Source: CBFIHN01 sp965662575 (GTDB taxonomy: Bacteria > Pseudomonadota > Gammaproteobacteria > Francisellales > CACEW01). From it: a DNA stretch of 12,791 bases. Shown here piece by piece: positions 1-8,426 of this stretch; positions within the stretch are counted from its first letter, which is position 1; every line of letters starts with the position of its first letter. Location: positions 1 through 12,791 of the forward strand of contig CBFIHN010000046.1 in the NCBI GenBank assembly GCA_965662575.1, written 5' to 3'. Under the pieces are notes generated by a model. That model was not told where the DNA came from. It saw only the letters and a list, made by a program, of their open reading frames with translations, and ran no database searches. Made by a program: the position numbers and the translations under genes.

Positions 1-7
1 TATTAGA

Positions 8-48
8 TGACAATTAGCTTTGCCGGTGACGACAACTAACTTTGCCGG
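8..48 (+). repeat. IS21 left terminal inverted repeat with two 18-bp subrepeats
   Basis: Two related 18-mers lie in the same direction: GACAATTAGCTTTGCCGG at 9-26 and GACAACTAACTTTGCCGG at 31-48, differing at two bases and spaced 22 bp start to start. The whole 41-bp block matches the reverse complement of 2371-2411 with few mismatches. Repeated transposase-binding sites at each end are typical of IS21-family elements. The 22-bp period would place both sites on nearly the same face of the helix. Confidence 0.9.
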
Positions 49-70
49 TTAAAAAGAGTACCCTTAGCAT
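42..70 (+). promoter_or_regulatory. Possible istAB promoter
   Basis: TTGCCG (42-47) lies within the left end and is followed 17 bp later by TAGCAT (65-70). These match the sigma-70 consensus at four of six positions each. The start of istA is 22 bp downstream of the -10. The spacing is ideal but the hexamers are weak, so this is only a candidate. No clear Shine-Dalgarno sequence precedes istA at 93, which would fit weak transposase expression. Confidence 0.3.
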
Positions 71-92
71 AAATGAATTCATATGAGTTGTT

Positions 93-1628
93 ATGCCGGG
101 TAAATCGATCACCAAAGAACAGGTAAAGCTATACATGAACTACAAATCATCAGGAAATCTCAGTCAAACAGCGTGTGCTGCAAAATCTGGATTCAGTACC
201 CGAAGCGCAAGAACGATAGATCGAGGCAAACACCATACGCAGCGTGCTAAGAAGCCTCGAGATTATAAAACCCGCAGAAGCAGCATTGATGCAATCTGGG
301 CATCGACGCTCGAGCCTATGCTTCAGGACAACCCAGAACTACAACCAACCTCGTTATTCATTTATTTGGAGCGCACTTTCCAGGATTCCAATGGCCAGCC
401 AATTTACGACCAGTCATGTCTTCGCACTCTGCAAAGACGGGTTGCAACGTGGAAAGCCACGAGCGGCCCTGGCAAAGACATTATTATTCCTCAAGTTCAC
501 GTTCCTGGGAAAATGGCGTTGTCTGATTTTACCAATATGAATAATATCGGAATCAGCATTGCAGGCGAGCCATTGAGGCATTTGTTGTACCATTTTCGAC
601 TGGTTTACAGTAAATGGAGTTACGCCAAAGTAATTCTTACAGGCGAAAGCTTTCAAGCTTTATCTGAAGGCATGCAAGAAGCGTTATTAGCACTAGGCGG
701 CGCACCAGCTGAGCATCGCACAGATAGCCTGTCCGCAGCCTTCAAAAACCTAGACCCAGAAGCTAAGCTGGATTTGACGAATCAGTACAAGGCACTGTGT
801 AAGCAATACAACATGACGCCGACTAGAAACAACAAAGGTGTTAGCCATGAAAATGGCTCAGTTGAATCCTCTCATGGGCATCTAAAGAACCGAATTAAAC
901 AGGAATTAATCTTGCGTGGGTCTAACGATTTCGAAACCATTGAGGAATATGAGTCATGGATTCAACAGATTGTCGCAAACAGCAATCGGCGTAATAGCAA
1001 GAACTTTGCCATTGAGCAAAAAAATCTGCAAGCACTTCCTGGTCATATGGCAATGGACTACGAGTTGGTATCAACCAATGTCTCAAACTTATCTATGGTT
1101 ATCATTCGCAATATGACCTACAGCGTTCCAAGCCAATTGGCAGGTCATGTTCTAACCGTTCATGTATACCAAAAACGATTGGATTTTTATTTGGGTATTT
1201 CGTGTGTGCTGACACTGGCTCGTAAATACAGTAAAGATACTGCATCTCGCTATGTGATTGACTATAAACATGTAATACATGCCTTTGTCAGAAAACCAGG
1301 AGCTTTCCGGTTTTGTAAATACCGCGATGAGCTATTACCTAATGACAGCTACCGTAAAATATGGGCTCACCTCGATAGCACCTATCCTAGAGAGGCCTCG
1401 TCGAAGATGTTGCTACGCCTGCTAAAGCTTGCTTGTGACCATGATTGCGAGATAACGCTTGGTGAGCATGTTTTATCGCTAATAGCGGAGGAAAAAACAA
1501 TTAATATTTCAAAGATAGAAAGTTGTTTCAACAAGGATAACCCAAAGCTTCCAGCGCCATCTGCTAATCAACACACTATCTCGCAATATGACGCATTAAT
1601 CCATAAGGAGTGTCATCATGCAGCATGA
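93..1628 (+). CDS. istA: IS21-family transposase IstA
   Basis: A 511-residue DDE transposase, which cuts and joins the element's ends during transposition. Residues 6-45 resemble an N-terminal helix-turn-helix DNA-binding region. The retroviral-integrase-like core carries the expected acidic triad: D145 in ALSDFTNMN, D211 in EHRTDS, and E258 in HENGSVESSHGHLK, the last being the usual NGxVE block of IstA. The C-terminal part is a beta-rich region plus basic tail as usual for the family. Length is normal (around 500 residues). The ATG at 93 is the first in-frame start after the left terminal repeat, but it has no good ribosome binding site. The 3' end overlaps istB by 11 bp, suggesting coupled translation. 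The reading frame is unbroken, so the transposase is probably functional. Confidence 0.93.
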   Translation: MPGKSITKEQVKLYMNYKSSGNLSQTACAAKSGFSTRSARTIDRGKHHTQRAKKPRDYKTRRSSIDAIWASTLEPMLQDNPELQPTSLFIYLERTFQDSNGQPIYDQSCLRTLQRRVATWKATSGPGKDIIIPQVHVPGKMALSDFTNMNNIGISIAGEPLRHLLYHFRLVYSKWSYAKVILTGESFQALSEGMQEALLALGGAPAEHRTDSLSAAFKNLDPEAKLDLTNQYKALCKQYNMTPTRNNKGVSHENGSVESSHGHLKNRIKQELILRGSNDFETIEEYESWIQQIVANSNRRNSKNFAIEQKNLQALPGHMAMDYELVSTNVSNLSMVIIRNMTYSVPSQLAGHVLTVHVYQKRLDFYLGISCVLTLARKYSKDTASRYVIDYKHVIHAFVRKPGAFRFCKYRDELLPNDSYRKIWAHLDSTYPREASSKMLLRLLKLACDHDCEITLGEHVLSLIAEEKTINISKIESCFNKDNPKLPAPSANQHTISQYDALIHKECHHAA

Positions 1629-2349
1629 AGCTATTTTGCCACTTCAGCTCAAAGAATTGAAGTTAGCAACCTTTGGAAAGCATTGGCAAGATGTTGAAAC
1701 CAAAGCAAGAGATAGTCAGTGGAATTACAGCGCTTATTTGTCACAGCTGTGTACAATGGAACTGGAGAGCAGGCAAGCCAACCGCTTAATTCGTCGCATT
1801 AAAGAATCAAAGCTACCCAAGGGCAAGACGCTCAGTAGCTTTCAATTTAAGGATAGCGCAGTCAAAGCAGAGCAAATCAATGCACTGGCTCAAGCCGACA
1901 GCTGGGTTAAAAATGCAAACAACCTGATTATATTTGGCCCAAGTGGTGTTGGTAAAACACACATTGCCTCAGCCATTGCTTATCGACAAGCTGAGCTTGG
2001 GACACGAGTGAAGTTTTACCTGACCTCGCATCTCGTCCAAGAATTACAGGCGGCCAAGGCTCAGTTTAGATTACAGCATGAGCTTAACAAGTTGGATAAA
2101 GTGCCCTTGCTGGTTTTAGACGACATTGGGTATATCAAGAAAGATGAGCCAGAAACCAGCGTTCTCTTTGAATTAATTTGCCAAAGATATGAAACTGGAA
2201 GCCTTATCATTACTGCCAATCAGCCATTTAGTGAATGGGACAAGATCTTCCCAGATAACATGATGGCCGTTGCCGCAATTGACCGACTTGTTCACCATGC
2301 AACCGTTATTAACATTGAGGGGGAAAGCTACAGAATGAAGAAAAAATAG
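1618..2349 (+). CDS. istB: IS21-family helper ATPase IstB
   Basis: A 243-residue AAA+ ATPase of the IstB/DnaC-like group. In IS21 elements it binds target DNA as an ATP-dependent oligomer and directs and stimulates IstA. Visible motifs are Walker A GPSGVGKT (107-114), Walker B LLVLDDIG (164-171), a sensor-1-like ITAN (198-201), and the characteristic C-terminal block IDRLVHHATVINIEGESYR (221-239). The start at 1618 is supported by AAGGAG at 1605-1610 with 7 bp spacing and by the 11-bp overlap with istA, arguing for translational coupling. Length is typical (about 240-260 residues). No motif residue is missing, so it looks intact. The stop lies 22 bp before the right terminal repeat. Confidence 0.95.
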   Translation: MQHEAILPLQLKELKLATFGKHWQDVETKARDSQWNYSAYLSQLCTMELESRQANRLIRRIKESKLPKGKTLSSFQFKDSAVKAEQINALAQADSWVKNANNLIIFGPSGVGKTHIASAIAYRQAELGTRVKFYLTSHLVQELQAAKAQFRLQHELNKLDKVPLLVLDDIGYIKKDEPETSVLFELICQRYETGSLIITANQPFSEWDKIFPDNMMAVAAIDRLVHHATVINIEGESYRMKKK

Positions 2350-2370
2350 ACAAAAAATTTTATTTAAAAA

Positions 2371-2411
2371 CCGGCAAAGCTAGTTGTCGCCACCGGCAAA
2401 GTTAGTTGACA
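2371..2411 (-). repeat. IS21 right terminal inverted repeat with two 18-bp subrepeats
   Basis: Read on the minus strand, it contains GTCAACTAACTTTGCCGG (outer, 2393-2410) and GACAACTAGCTTTGCCGG (inner, 2371-2388), again with a 22-bp period, mirroring the left end. The terminal bases on the plus strand, 2406-2411, spell TTGACA, a perfect outward-facing sigma-70 -35 hexamer. Confidence 0.9.
2406..2411 (+). promoter_or_regulatory. Outward-facing -35 hexamer at IS21 right end
   Basis: TTGACA is formed by the terminal IS bases and points toward tssK. Outward -35 boxes at the right end are known for IS21, where they can make new promoters with a -10 supplied by the neighbouring DNA. At 16-18 bp spacing the flank offers ACCTCA, CCTCAA or CTCAAT, none a good -10, so promoter activity here is probably weak or absent. 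Confidence 0.3.
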
Positions 2412-2777
2412 TTTGATACAGCACATTACCTCAATCCGAATATGGCAGGCAATCCATCACCGATTGTTGTCACGGTATACCAACTGAAGTCCCCTTTTGC
2501 ATTTGAACAATCTAGTTTTGACGCATTAGAAAATAATAGTGCTAAAGCCCTAGGTAATGATTTGTTAGATCGCCAGACTATTGAAGTCAGACCTAACAGC
2601 CAACAATACTTAGATATTAGTTTATCTGGACAAACACAGTATCTTGGCATTGTTGCTGCTTATCGCAATATCAACCAAGCAATCTGGCACAAGGCAATAA
2701 AAATCAGACCTAAACAAGCAAAACCGATACAAATCAATTTGGAATCACAAGCCCTCTCGGTCAATGGAATTAGCTAG
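2406..2777 (+). pseudogene. tssJ: tssJ 3' fragment (T6SS outer-membrane lipoprotein), truncated by IS21
   Basis: TssJ (SciN) is normally an outer-membrane lipoprotein whose periplasmic domain binds the C-terminal domain of TssM in the T6SS membrane complex. The frame keeps the family's core: LNPNMAGNPSPIVVTVYQL (9-27), an FEQSSFDAL segment, LGNDLL, and YLGIVAAYRNIN (79-90), through to a natural TAG stop. The signal peptide, lipobox cysteine and first mature strand are absent. The sequence enters directly from the IS end, and the only possible start is a TTG formed by the last IS bases, with an in-frame TAG just before it. About 120 residues remain against roughly 150-180 in intact proteins. 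Any product would stay cytoplasmic and unlipidated, so I call it disrupted. The 5' half should lie left of the window. It is followed by tssK after 57 bp. Confidence 0.88.
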
Positions 2778-2834
2778 AGATTAATCTGCAATAGTTCTCC
2801 CACAAGAACCAAAGCAACCTGTTAGAGAAACATC

Positions 2835-4169
2835 ATGAATATTCATCATCATAAAGTCGTTTGGCTAGAAGGCATGTTTTTACAAGCCCAACATTTCCAG
2901 CAGCAAGACCGTTATCATGAACATCTTTTGCACCAGCACACACAAGAAAAACAAGCAAACCAATGGGGATTTCTTGAACTGGAATTAGATCAAGAATTAT
3001 TACGCCTTAATCAACTTGGCATCCACAAAGCGCGCGGGTTTTTTCAAGACGGTACTTTCTTTGATATTCCACAGCAAACACCAGCGCCTGCACCAATTGA
3101 AATTAAACCCGAGCACAGTAACACTCTCTTTTCTCTTAGCCTAGCCAAAAGTGTCAACACACAGAAAGAAACGGGGAGCAACAGTGAACATGGCCATTAC
3201 CGCTATCATGCGCAGTTGGTTGAAATTGAAGATAGCACCGCAGAAAATCAACAAACTGCTGACGTATCCCTAGGTCAATTACACTGCCAAATTCTCCCCA
3301 ATACAGCGGAACAAACTCACCATCACCACCTAGCTATCGCGCATATTGAGGAGGTACGACAAAACCAAACCATCTGTTTTGAACAAAGTTTTATTCCTAG
3401 CTTTATGAATGTTCACCAGGCTCCGGCCCTTGATACATTTGTGCGTGAAGTACACACGCTCCTCAACCAACGCGCACAAATGCTATCAAGCCGGTTAAGT
3501 GATACACAACAGGCAGGTACAGCAGAAATCAGTGACTTTATGCTGTTACAGATGGTCAACAGGTATGAGCCACTCTTTGCTTATCTTTGCCATCAATCAC
3601 CACTACACCCTGAATCACTGTATATGACTCTATTACAGTTAATGGGGGAAATGGCCACATTCACCAATGACAAACGCCGTCCAAGCGAAGTCGACACATA
3701 CAATCATAATGACTTATTTAAAACTTTTAAGCCAATTATTAAACAATTACGCCATAGCTTAAGTATTGTATTGGAGCAACATGCCAGTGCTATTGCCTTA
3801 GAAGACCGAGGTCACGGCCTATGGTTAGGACAAATTCATGACAAAAGCCTGCTTGAGAACTGTCGATTTGTACTCGCTGTTTATGCTGAAGTGCCGATTG
3901 ATCAAGTGAAACAACGTTTTGCCAGTCAAATCAAAATTGCACCTGCCGAACAAATTCAAACTTTAGTTAGCAAAGGTCTTGCCGGTGTTGGCATTCAGCC
4001 AATGGCCATTGCTCCACGACAAATTCCCCATCATGCTAATTTTGCCTACTTTGCCATTAGTCACCAAGAGCCACGATGGCAATCTCTCCAGTCATCAGCA
4101 GCCATTGCCTTACATGTTAGTGGGCAAATGCCTGGGTTAAAACTCGAGCTATGGGCAATCAAGGAGTAA
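2835..4169 (+). CDS. tssK: T6SS baseplate protein TssK
   Basis: TssK is the trimeric cytoplasmic baseplate subunit that connects the T6SS baseplate to the TssJLM membrane complex through TssL and TssM. The protein is 444 residues, the usual family length. It opens with the signature N-terminal block KVVWLEGMFLQAQHFQQQDRY (residues 7-27), which is close to diagnostic. The C-terminal third contains the expected mixed domain ending in LKLELWAIKE. There is no signal peptide or membrane segment, as expected. The start is set by the position of the signature block; the ribosome binding site (GAGAAA near 2825) is poor compared with the genes behind it. It is the first intact T6SS gene after the IS insertion, so its transcription now depends on read-through from the IS or on an unseen internal promoter. 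It is followed after 3 bp by tssL. Confidence 0.95.
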   Translation: MNIHHHKVVWLEGMFLQAQHFQQQDRYHEHLLHQHTQEKQANQWGFLELELDQELLRLNQLGIHKARGFFQDGTFFDIPQQTPAPAPIEIKPEHSNTLFSLSLAKSVNTQKETGSNSEHGHYRYHAQLVEIEDSTAENQQTADVSLGQLHCQILPNTAEQTHHHHLAIAHIEEVRQNQTICFEQSFIPSFMNVHQAPALDTFVREVHTLLNQRAQMLSSRLSDTQQAGTAEISDFMLLQMVNRYEPLFAYLCHQSPLHPESLYMTLLQLMGEMATFTNDKRRPSEVDTYNHNDLFKTFKPIIKQLRHSLSIVLEQHASAIALEDRGHGLWLGQIHDKSLLENCRFVLAVYAEVPIDQVKQRFASQIKIAPAEQIQTLVSKGLAGVGIQPMAIAPRQIPHHANFAYFAISHQEPRWQSLQSSAAIALHVSGQMPGLKLELWAIKE

Positions 4170-4172
4170 ACC

Positions 4173-5006
4173 ATGACTATGCCAGCCTATCCAAAGCCAC
4201 AGCAGCAATCGGACAGCCCAACGATGGAATCGCCATCCAATATGGCACATAAGGAAACCACCTCGATGGAACAACACAATGTGCTGGTCGATCTTGCTAA
4301 GCCATTATTAACCCTAATGACACAAATTCGTCATAGCAACCATCATCCTAATGTTGGACATTTGCGTAGTCAACTTATCGAAGAAATGAAAAACCTTGAA
4401 CGTAATCTCAGTGAGATTTCTTATCCAATACGCACCATTGTTGCCACTCGCTATTGTTTGTGCACTGCGATTGATGAAGCCGTATTAAGTCATGCCTGGG
4501 GCACCCGAAGCATTTGGGTACAAGAAAGTCTGCTCACCTTATTTCATAAAGAAACCTGGGGTGGTGAACGCTTCTATATTATTCTTGAAGACATGCTCAA
4601 TGATATTCGCCAGAATATTGATTTTATCGAGCTATGCTATTTCTTATTGAGTCTTGGTTTTGAAGGAAAATTCCATGGCCAGCAACAGCAAGCACTCCGT
4701 GAAGAAATCCGCAATCGTATTTTTTATCGTATTCGTCATACCAGAGAAAAACCAGAAAAAAATCTGTCTCCCAACTGGCAAGATGTGAACCCACTGGGCA
4801 CACAGTCTGCAAAAAAAACAAAATGGTGGCGTCTGGAAACTATCACTGCTGGCCTGTTAATCAGCATGGCATTATTTTTTAACCTACGCCTCTCACACCA
4901 TGCAACACCAACACTCAACAAATTAGCAGCTATTGGTACCGTCTCACCGATTACAACATTTAGCCAAGTCATCCAACGCCATATTGTTCCGCGTTTAAAG
5001 GATTAG
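4173..5006 (+). CDS. tssL: T6SS inner-membrane protein TssL (DotU/IcmH family)
   Basis: TssL sits in the inner membrane with a cytoplasmic helical domain and binds TssM and TssK. The 277-residue protein has a low-complexity, Gln/Ser/Pro-rich N-terminus (1-30) and the DotU cytoplasmic domain (about 35-190). That domain carries the conserved stretches YCLCTAIDEAVLSHAWG (94-110) and LLTLFHKETWGGERFYIILE (120-139). The segments YFLLSLGFEGKF (156-167) and LREEIRNRIFYRIR (175-188) follow. A single membrane helix lies at about 222-238, followed by a short tail. There is no C-terminal OmpA-like peptidoglycan-binding domain, so this is a non-specialised TssL that would rely on another anchor. AAGGAG at 4161-4166, 6 bp upstream, supports the ATG at 4173 over internal methionines at 18, 24 and 32. 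Confidence 0.94.
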   Translation: MTMPAYPKPQQQSDSPTMESPSNMAHKETTSMEQHNVLVDLAKPLLTLMTQIRHSNHHPNVGHLRSQLIEEMKNLERNLSEISYPIRTIVATRYCLCTAIDEAVLSHAWGTRSIWVQESLLTLFHKETWGGERFYIILEDMLNDIRQNIDFIELCYFLLSLGFEGKFHGQQQQALREEIRNRIFYRIRHTREKPEKNLSPNWQDVNPLGTQSAKKTKWWRLETITAGLLISMALFFNLRLSHHATPTLNKLAAIGTVSPITTFSQVIQRHIVPRLKD

Positions 5007-5009
5007 ATT

Positions 5010-8000
5010 ATGACCGTCTCAAATATCACGCAATTCATTCGCCCACATCTGAATAAAAAACTATTATGGTCCGCACTCACACTTGCTGCTATCTGGCTAT
5101 TACTACCCAGAATTAACCTAGGCAATGGTTATCCTTTTGCCACAACTTGGATCGAGGTCACTTTAACCTGTCTGGTTATCATTGGTTTTATTGCCATAAC
5201 GCTTTATCCCAAAATCAAGCAAGATCAGCAGGTAATCGCCCAGATCATGCACGATTTACCGACCTACATTAAACGAGCTCTCAAAAACGGCTGGTCACTC
5301 AGTAAATATCGTGGCCAGCAGCTCAAATATAAGATCAAGCAAGACCATAAGCGTCGTCGCCTACAACGTCTACCGTGGTTTTTAGTCTTGGGCAATCGAC
5401 AGTCTGGCAAAAAACAAACTATTATCAATACTGGCTTAGACTTCACTAACCCAGAGCATTTTGGTGAAGAAGCCGCCAACTATATTAACCAACTACCAGA
5501 TTGTCAGTGGTGGTTCTCTGAACGTGCTGTCATGATCGATGGTATGACTTCTGATCAAGAGATGGATCAACAAAACCGCCATCGGATGGTAAAGCTCTTA
5601 AAACGCGAACGCCGCAACAAACCATTAAACGGAATGCTTCTAACACTAAGCATTACTGATCTTTTACTCTATAGCAATCAAGACCGCCAAGAATTTGTGC
5701 AAAATATTTGCCACTATATTCGAGATATTCACCGCCACTTCAAATCGCATGTGCCCGTGTATTTAATTCTCACCAAATGTGACTTAATTGATGGCTTTAT
5801 GGAGTTTTTTACTGACTTAAGCCGCGAAGAACTACAACAAGTTTGGGGCATGACTTTCCCAAGCAACAACTGCAATAACCTACAAAGTGTGCAAGGCCTG
5901 TTTAATCAATATTACGATAGGCTCACGCAACAACTGAATAAACAGCTCATGTGGGCCATGGGTAATGAACGCTCACAGCAAGGTCGCGAATTAATTAATG
6001 CCTTCCCACAGCAAATACAATTACTAAAACAACCATTAAGCACTTTAATTGGAGAATTATTTGGCGCTACTCGCTATCAAAATATTTTACAATTACGCGG
6101 TATTTATCTCACAAGCAATACACAACAACATGGCACCACCGTTAATTTTCTACAACGTGCCTTAGCCAAAAAATTTCAGCTTCACCCAACAGCGTTTCAA
6201 CGACCAAAACGCCTCGGTGAATGTTATTTTATGCGCGGACTATTTCGTCATATTATTCTGCCAGAAGCACCCTATTTAGGCGACAGCGAGCGCAAGAAAA
6301 AACGCCGTAACGTAGCCAAGCGCATCGTCAAGCTTACTTGTCCTGCCTTGATTGCCATTGGTGCGATTGGGATGAGCCGCGGCTACAACCAAAATCTAAA
6401 GAACCTTCAGCAAATTGACCAACATATAGCACTCTACCAAACTGCCGTGTCTGGTTTAAAAGCTGATGATAGTTTAATCAACACCTTGCCGTCACTGAAT
6501 CAACTCCAGCAAGCTAACAATATCTACACTGTTGATGATCACTGGGGCTTAGATTTTTTGTGGGAGACTCATCGTATCCATCAACAAATTTACCATGCCA
6601 TCATACGCAGCCTACATAGCCTATTTCTACCACGCATTGCCGCACAAATTGAGGAGCAGTTGAATCAAAATATTCACAACCAAAACTTGCTCTATGCCAT
6701 GCTTAAGGGTTACTTAGCTTTTAGTGCCAGCAATGTCACCCCAGAATCTTCTGTAAAAGCACCAATGCTTTATCAATGGCATCGTCAATTCTCAAATCAG
6801 CCAAGCACTGCAAAACAGCTAGAAAACTATCTTAACCTCGCTTTACAGCAACCCATTGAAAAACTGCCACTGGATACAAGTTTAATTAATCGCATTCGTG
6901 GCCAATTACAACAGATCATTCCCTCAACTCGTGCTTATGGTTTGCTGAACCTAGACGCGAAAGTCAGTAACTACCCCAATATGCTATTGGCTAGTGAAGT
7001 CGGTGATAACTTCAAGCACGTGTTTATCCAAAAAAATACCAAACTAACGATCAATAACTTGTATACCAGTCAAGGGTTTAAACGCATATTTCTCATCAAG
7101 CAGCAACAAATTGCGAATAGTGTTGCCAAAGATAATCAGGATATTGGTTTAATTAGTAGTCAAGATGGTGGCCAAACTGCCGAGCAAATCAGTCATTTAA
7201 TGCAAGCAAACTATAACCGACATTATATCCATAGCTGGCAACAAGCGCTGAACAACATCTCAGTTAAGCCATTTAATAATCTACCGCAAGCCATTCAAGC
7301 ATTAGGCATCTTAAGCGGCCAACAATCACCTTTAGCTGCTCTACTCGATATCATCTATACCAATAGCATAAATGTTAACTATGGCCAGGTACAAGTCAAT
7401 AACTATTTTAGTAAAGTCAATGAATTTGCTCGCCATGATAATGAACAATCTAATTGGCAAAAGGTTGTGAAGACTTTAGCGCAAATTCGTCACTACCTAC
7501 TGACAATACAACAAGCAGCCAACCCAGGCGAAGCTGCGTTCACTGCTGCCAAAGCCACCATGCAAGGGGTACATAATCCCATCATTGACTTAACTATCGA
7601 AGCACAACATACGCCCAAGCCAGTTAGCCAATGGCTTATAGCCATTGCAAACCAAAGCTGGCAGGTATTCATTGACAATGCCTACCAAGCACTCAATGCT
7701 GCATGGAACAGTGATGTCATGAATAACTATAGCGCCAATATCCGTGGTCGCTACCCACTCAATAAAAGAGCAGTATCATCGGTATCGATTGACACTTTTA
7801 ATCATTTCTTTGCCCCCAATGGCCAATTGAATCGCTTCTTCAAACAGTATCTCAGCCCATTTATCAATACCGGCAGCCACCCATGGCAGCTACTAAACAT
7901 CCATGGCCACAGTTTAGAATTACAAGCAAAAACGATCGCCAGCTTTGCGCGTGCTAAAAAAATCCGTGATACTTACTTTAGTAATGGTGCTGATAGCGCC

Positions 8001-8426
8001 TCACTAAGCTTCTCAATTCAGCCACAAATATTATCCTCCAATGCCAGCAGTGTCGATTTAATCCTTGGCAACCAGCACTTAAGCTATCGCCATGGCCCAC
8101 AAATTGTCAGCACAATTAGTTGGCCACCACCGTTTAATCAACAAAATGCCACCATTAGCATAACTGACTTTGCGGGCAATCAATATACTCGTTCTGCCAA
8201 TGGTCCGTGGTCATTATTTAAGTTATTAGGCTACGGCCTATTGAAAGCTACTGCCAATAATGGCACGTATCTACTGAATTATCGTTTTAAGGGCTTGAAT
8301 GCTAGCTATCGCATTACTGGCACCGCATTCCTGGGTGCTTTTGATTTGAGGTTACTGCAAGGCTTTCATTTGAGTGAGCAGCTAAATACAGCAATAAACC
8401 CCCAGAACAAAGGGAGTAAAAAATGA
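5010..8426 (+). CDS. tssM: T6SS inner-membrane protein TssM (IcmF/VasK family)
   Basis: TssM spans the cell envelope: its C-terminal periplasmic domain contacts TssJ and its cytoplasmic domain contacts TssL and TssK. The 1138-residue protein has membrane helices at about 18-32, 48-66 and 439-456. A cytoplasmic NTPase-like domain lies between the second and third, and a long periplasmic part follows. Family landmarks are WWFSERAVMID (167-177), a TKCD box (255-258), LRGIYLTSN (362-370), YFMRGLFRHIILPEA (406-420), and a C-terminal beta domain with WPPP (usually WPGP) and GPWSLFKLL. The P-loop is degenerate: GNRQSGKK at 128-135 has Lys where Ser or Thr is expected, and the DTAG-like block is IDGMTSD. 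The length is slightly short of the usual 1150-1250. AAAGGA at 4997-5002 precedes the ATG. The stop overlaps tssA as ATGA. Confidence 0.95.
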   Translation: MTVSNITQFIRPHLNKKLLWSALTLAAIWLLLPRINLGNGYPFATTWIEVTLTCLVIIGFIAITLYPKIKQDQQVIAQIMHDLPTYIKRALKNGWSLSKYRGQQLKYKIKQDHKRRRLQRLPWFLVLGNRQSGKKQTIINTGLDFTNPEHFGEEAANYINQLPDCQWWFSERAVMIDGMTSDQEMDQQNRHRMVKLLKRERRNKPLNGMLLTLSITDLLLYSNQDRQEFVQNICHYIRDIHRHFKSHVPVYLILTKCDLIDGFMEFFTDLSREELQQVWGMTFPSNNCNNLQSVQGLFNQYYDRLTQQLNKQLMWAMGNERSQQGRELINAFPQQIQLLKQPLSTLIGELFGATRYQNILQLRGIYLTSNTQQHGTTVNFLQRALAKKFQLHPTAFQRPKRLGECYFMRGLFRHIILPEAPYLGDSERKKKRRNVAKRIVKLTCPALIAIGAIGMSRGYNQNLKNLQQIDQHIALYQTAVSGLKADDSLINTLPSLNQLQQANNIYTVDDHWGLDFLWETHRIHQQIYHAIIRSLHSLFLPRIAAQIEEQLNQNIHNQNLLYAMLKGYLAFSASNVTPESSVKAPMLYQWHRQFSNQPSTAKQLENYLNLALQQPIEKLPLDTSLINRIRGQLQQIIPSTRAYGLLNLDAKVSNYPNMLLASEVGDNFKHVFIQKNTKLTINNLYTSQGFKRIFLIKQQQIANSVAKDNQDIGLISSQDGGQTAEQISHLMQANYNRHYIHSWQQALNNISVKPFNNLPQAIQALGILSGQQSPLAALLDIIYTNSINVNYGQVQVNNYFSKVNEFARHDNEQSNWQKVVKTLAQIRHYLLTIQQAANPGEAAFTAAKATMQGVHNPIIDLTIEAQHTPKPVSQWLIAIANQSWQVFIDNAYQALNAAWNSDVMNNYSANIRGRYPLNKRAVSSVSIDTFNHFFAPNGQLNRFFKQYLSPFINTGSHPWQLLNIHGHSLELQAKTIASFARAKKIRDTYFSNGADSASLSFSIQPQILSSNASSVDLILGNQHLSYRHGPQIVSTISWPPPFNQQNATISITDFAGNQYTRSANGPWSLFKLLGYGLLKATANNGTYLLNYRFKGLNASYRITGTAFLGAFDLRLLQGFHLSEQLNTAINPQNKGSKK

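Larger units (their letters stand above)
8..2411 (+). mobile_element. Complete IS21-family insertion sequence (istA-istB) inserted in tssJ
   Basis: A 2404-bp element bounded by 41-bp imperfect inverted repeats at 8-48 and 2371-2411, starting TG and ending CA. It encodes the two-gene istA/istB module that defines the IS21 family. Both genes are full length with intact motifs, so the copy looks potentially active. The right end directly abuts the coding sequence of a T6SS tssJ gene, so the insertion broke that gene. Only seven bases of left flank (TATTAGA) are visible. They do not match the right flank (TTTGATACA), so no target duplication can be recognised, although IS21 elements normally make one of 4-8 bp. 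Either the true ends differ by a base or two, or the flanks were rearranged. Family assignment is secure; the exact termini are inferred from the repeats. Confidence 0.93.

Noticed and set aside
1..7. Target site duplication for the IS21 copy
   Set aside because: TATTAGA and the right flank TTTGATACA share no aligned 4-8 bp repeat at the element borders, even when the boundary is shifted by a base.
2406..2408. TTG as a genuine start for a shortened, functional TssJ
   Set aside because: The codon is made of IS terminal bases, no ribosome binding site precedes it, an in-frame TAG lies directly upstream, and the product would lack signal peptide and lipid anchor.
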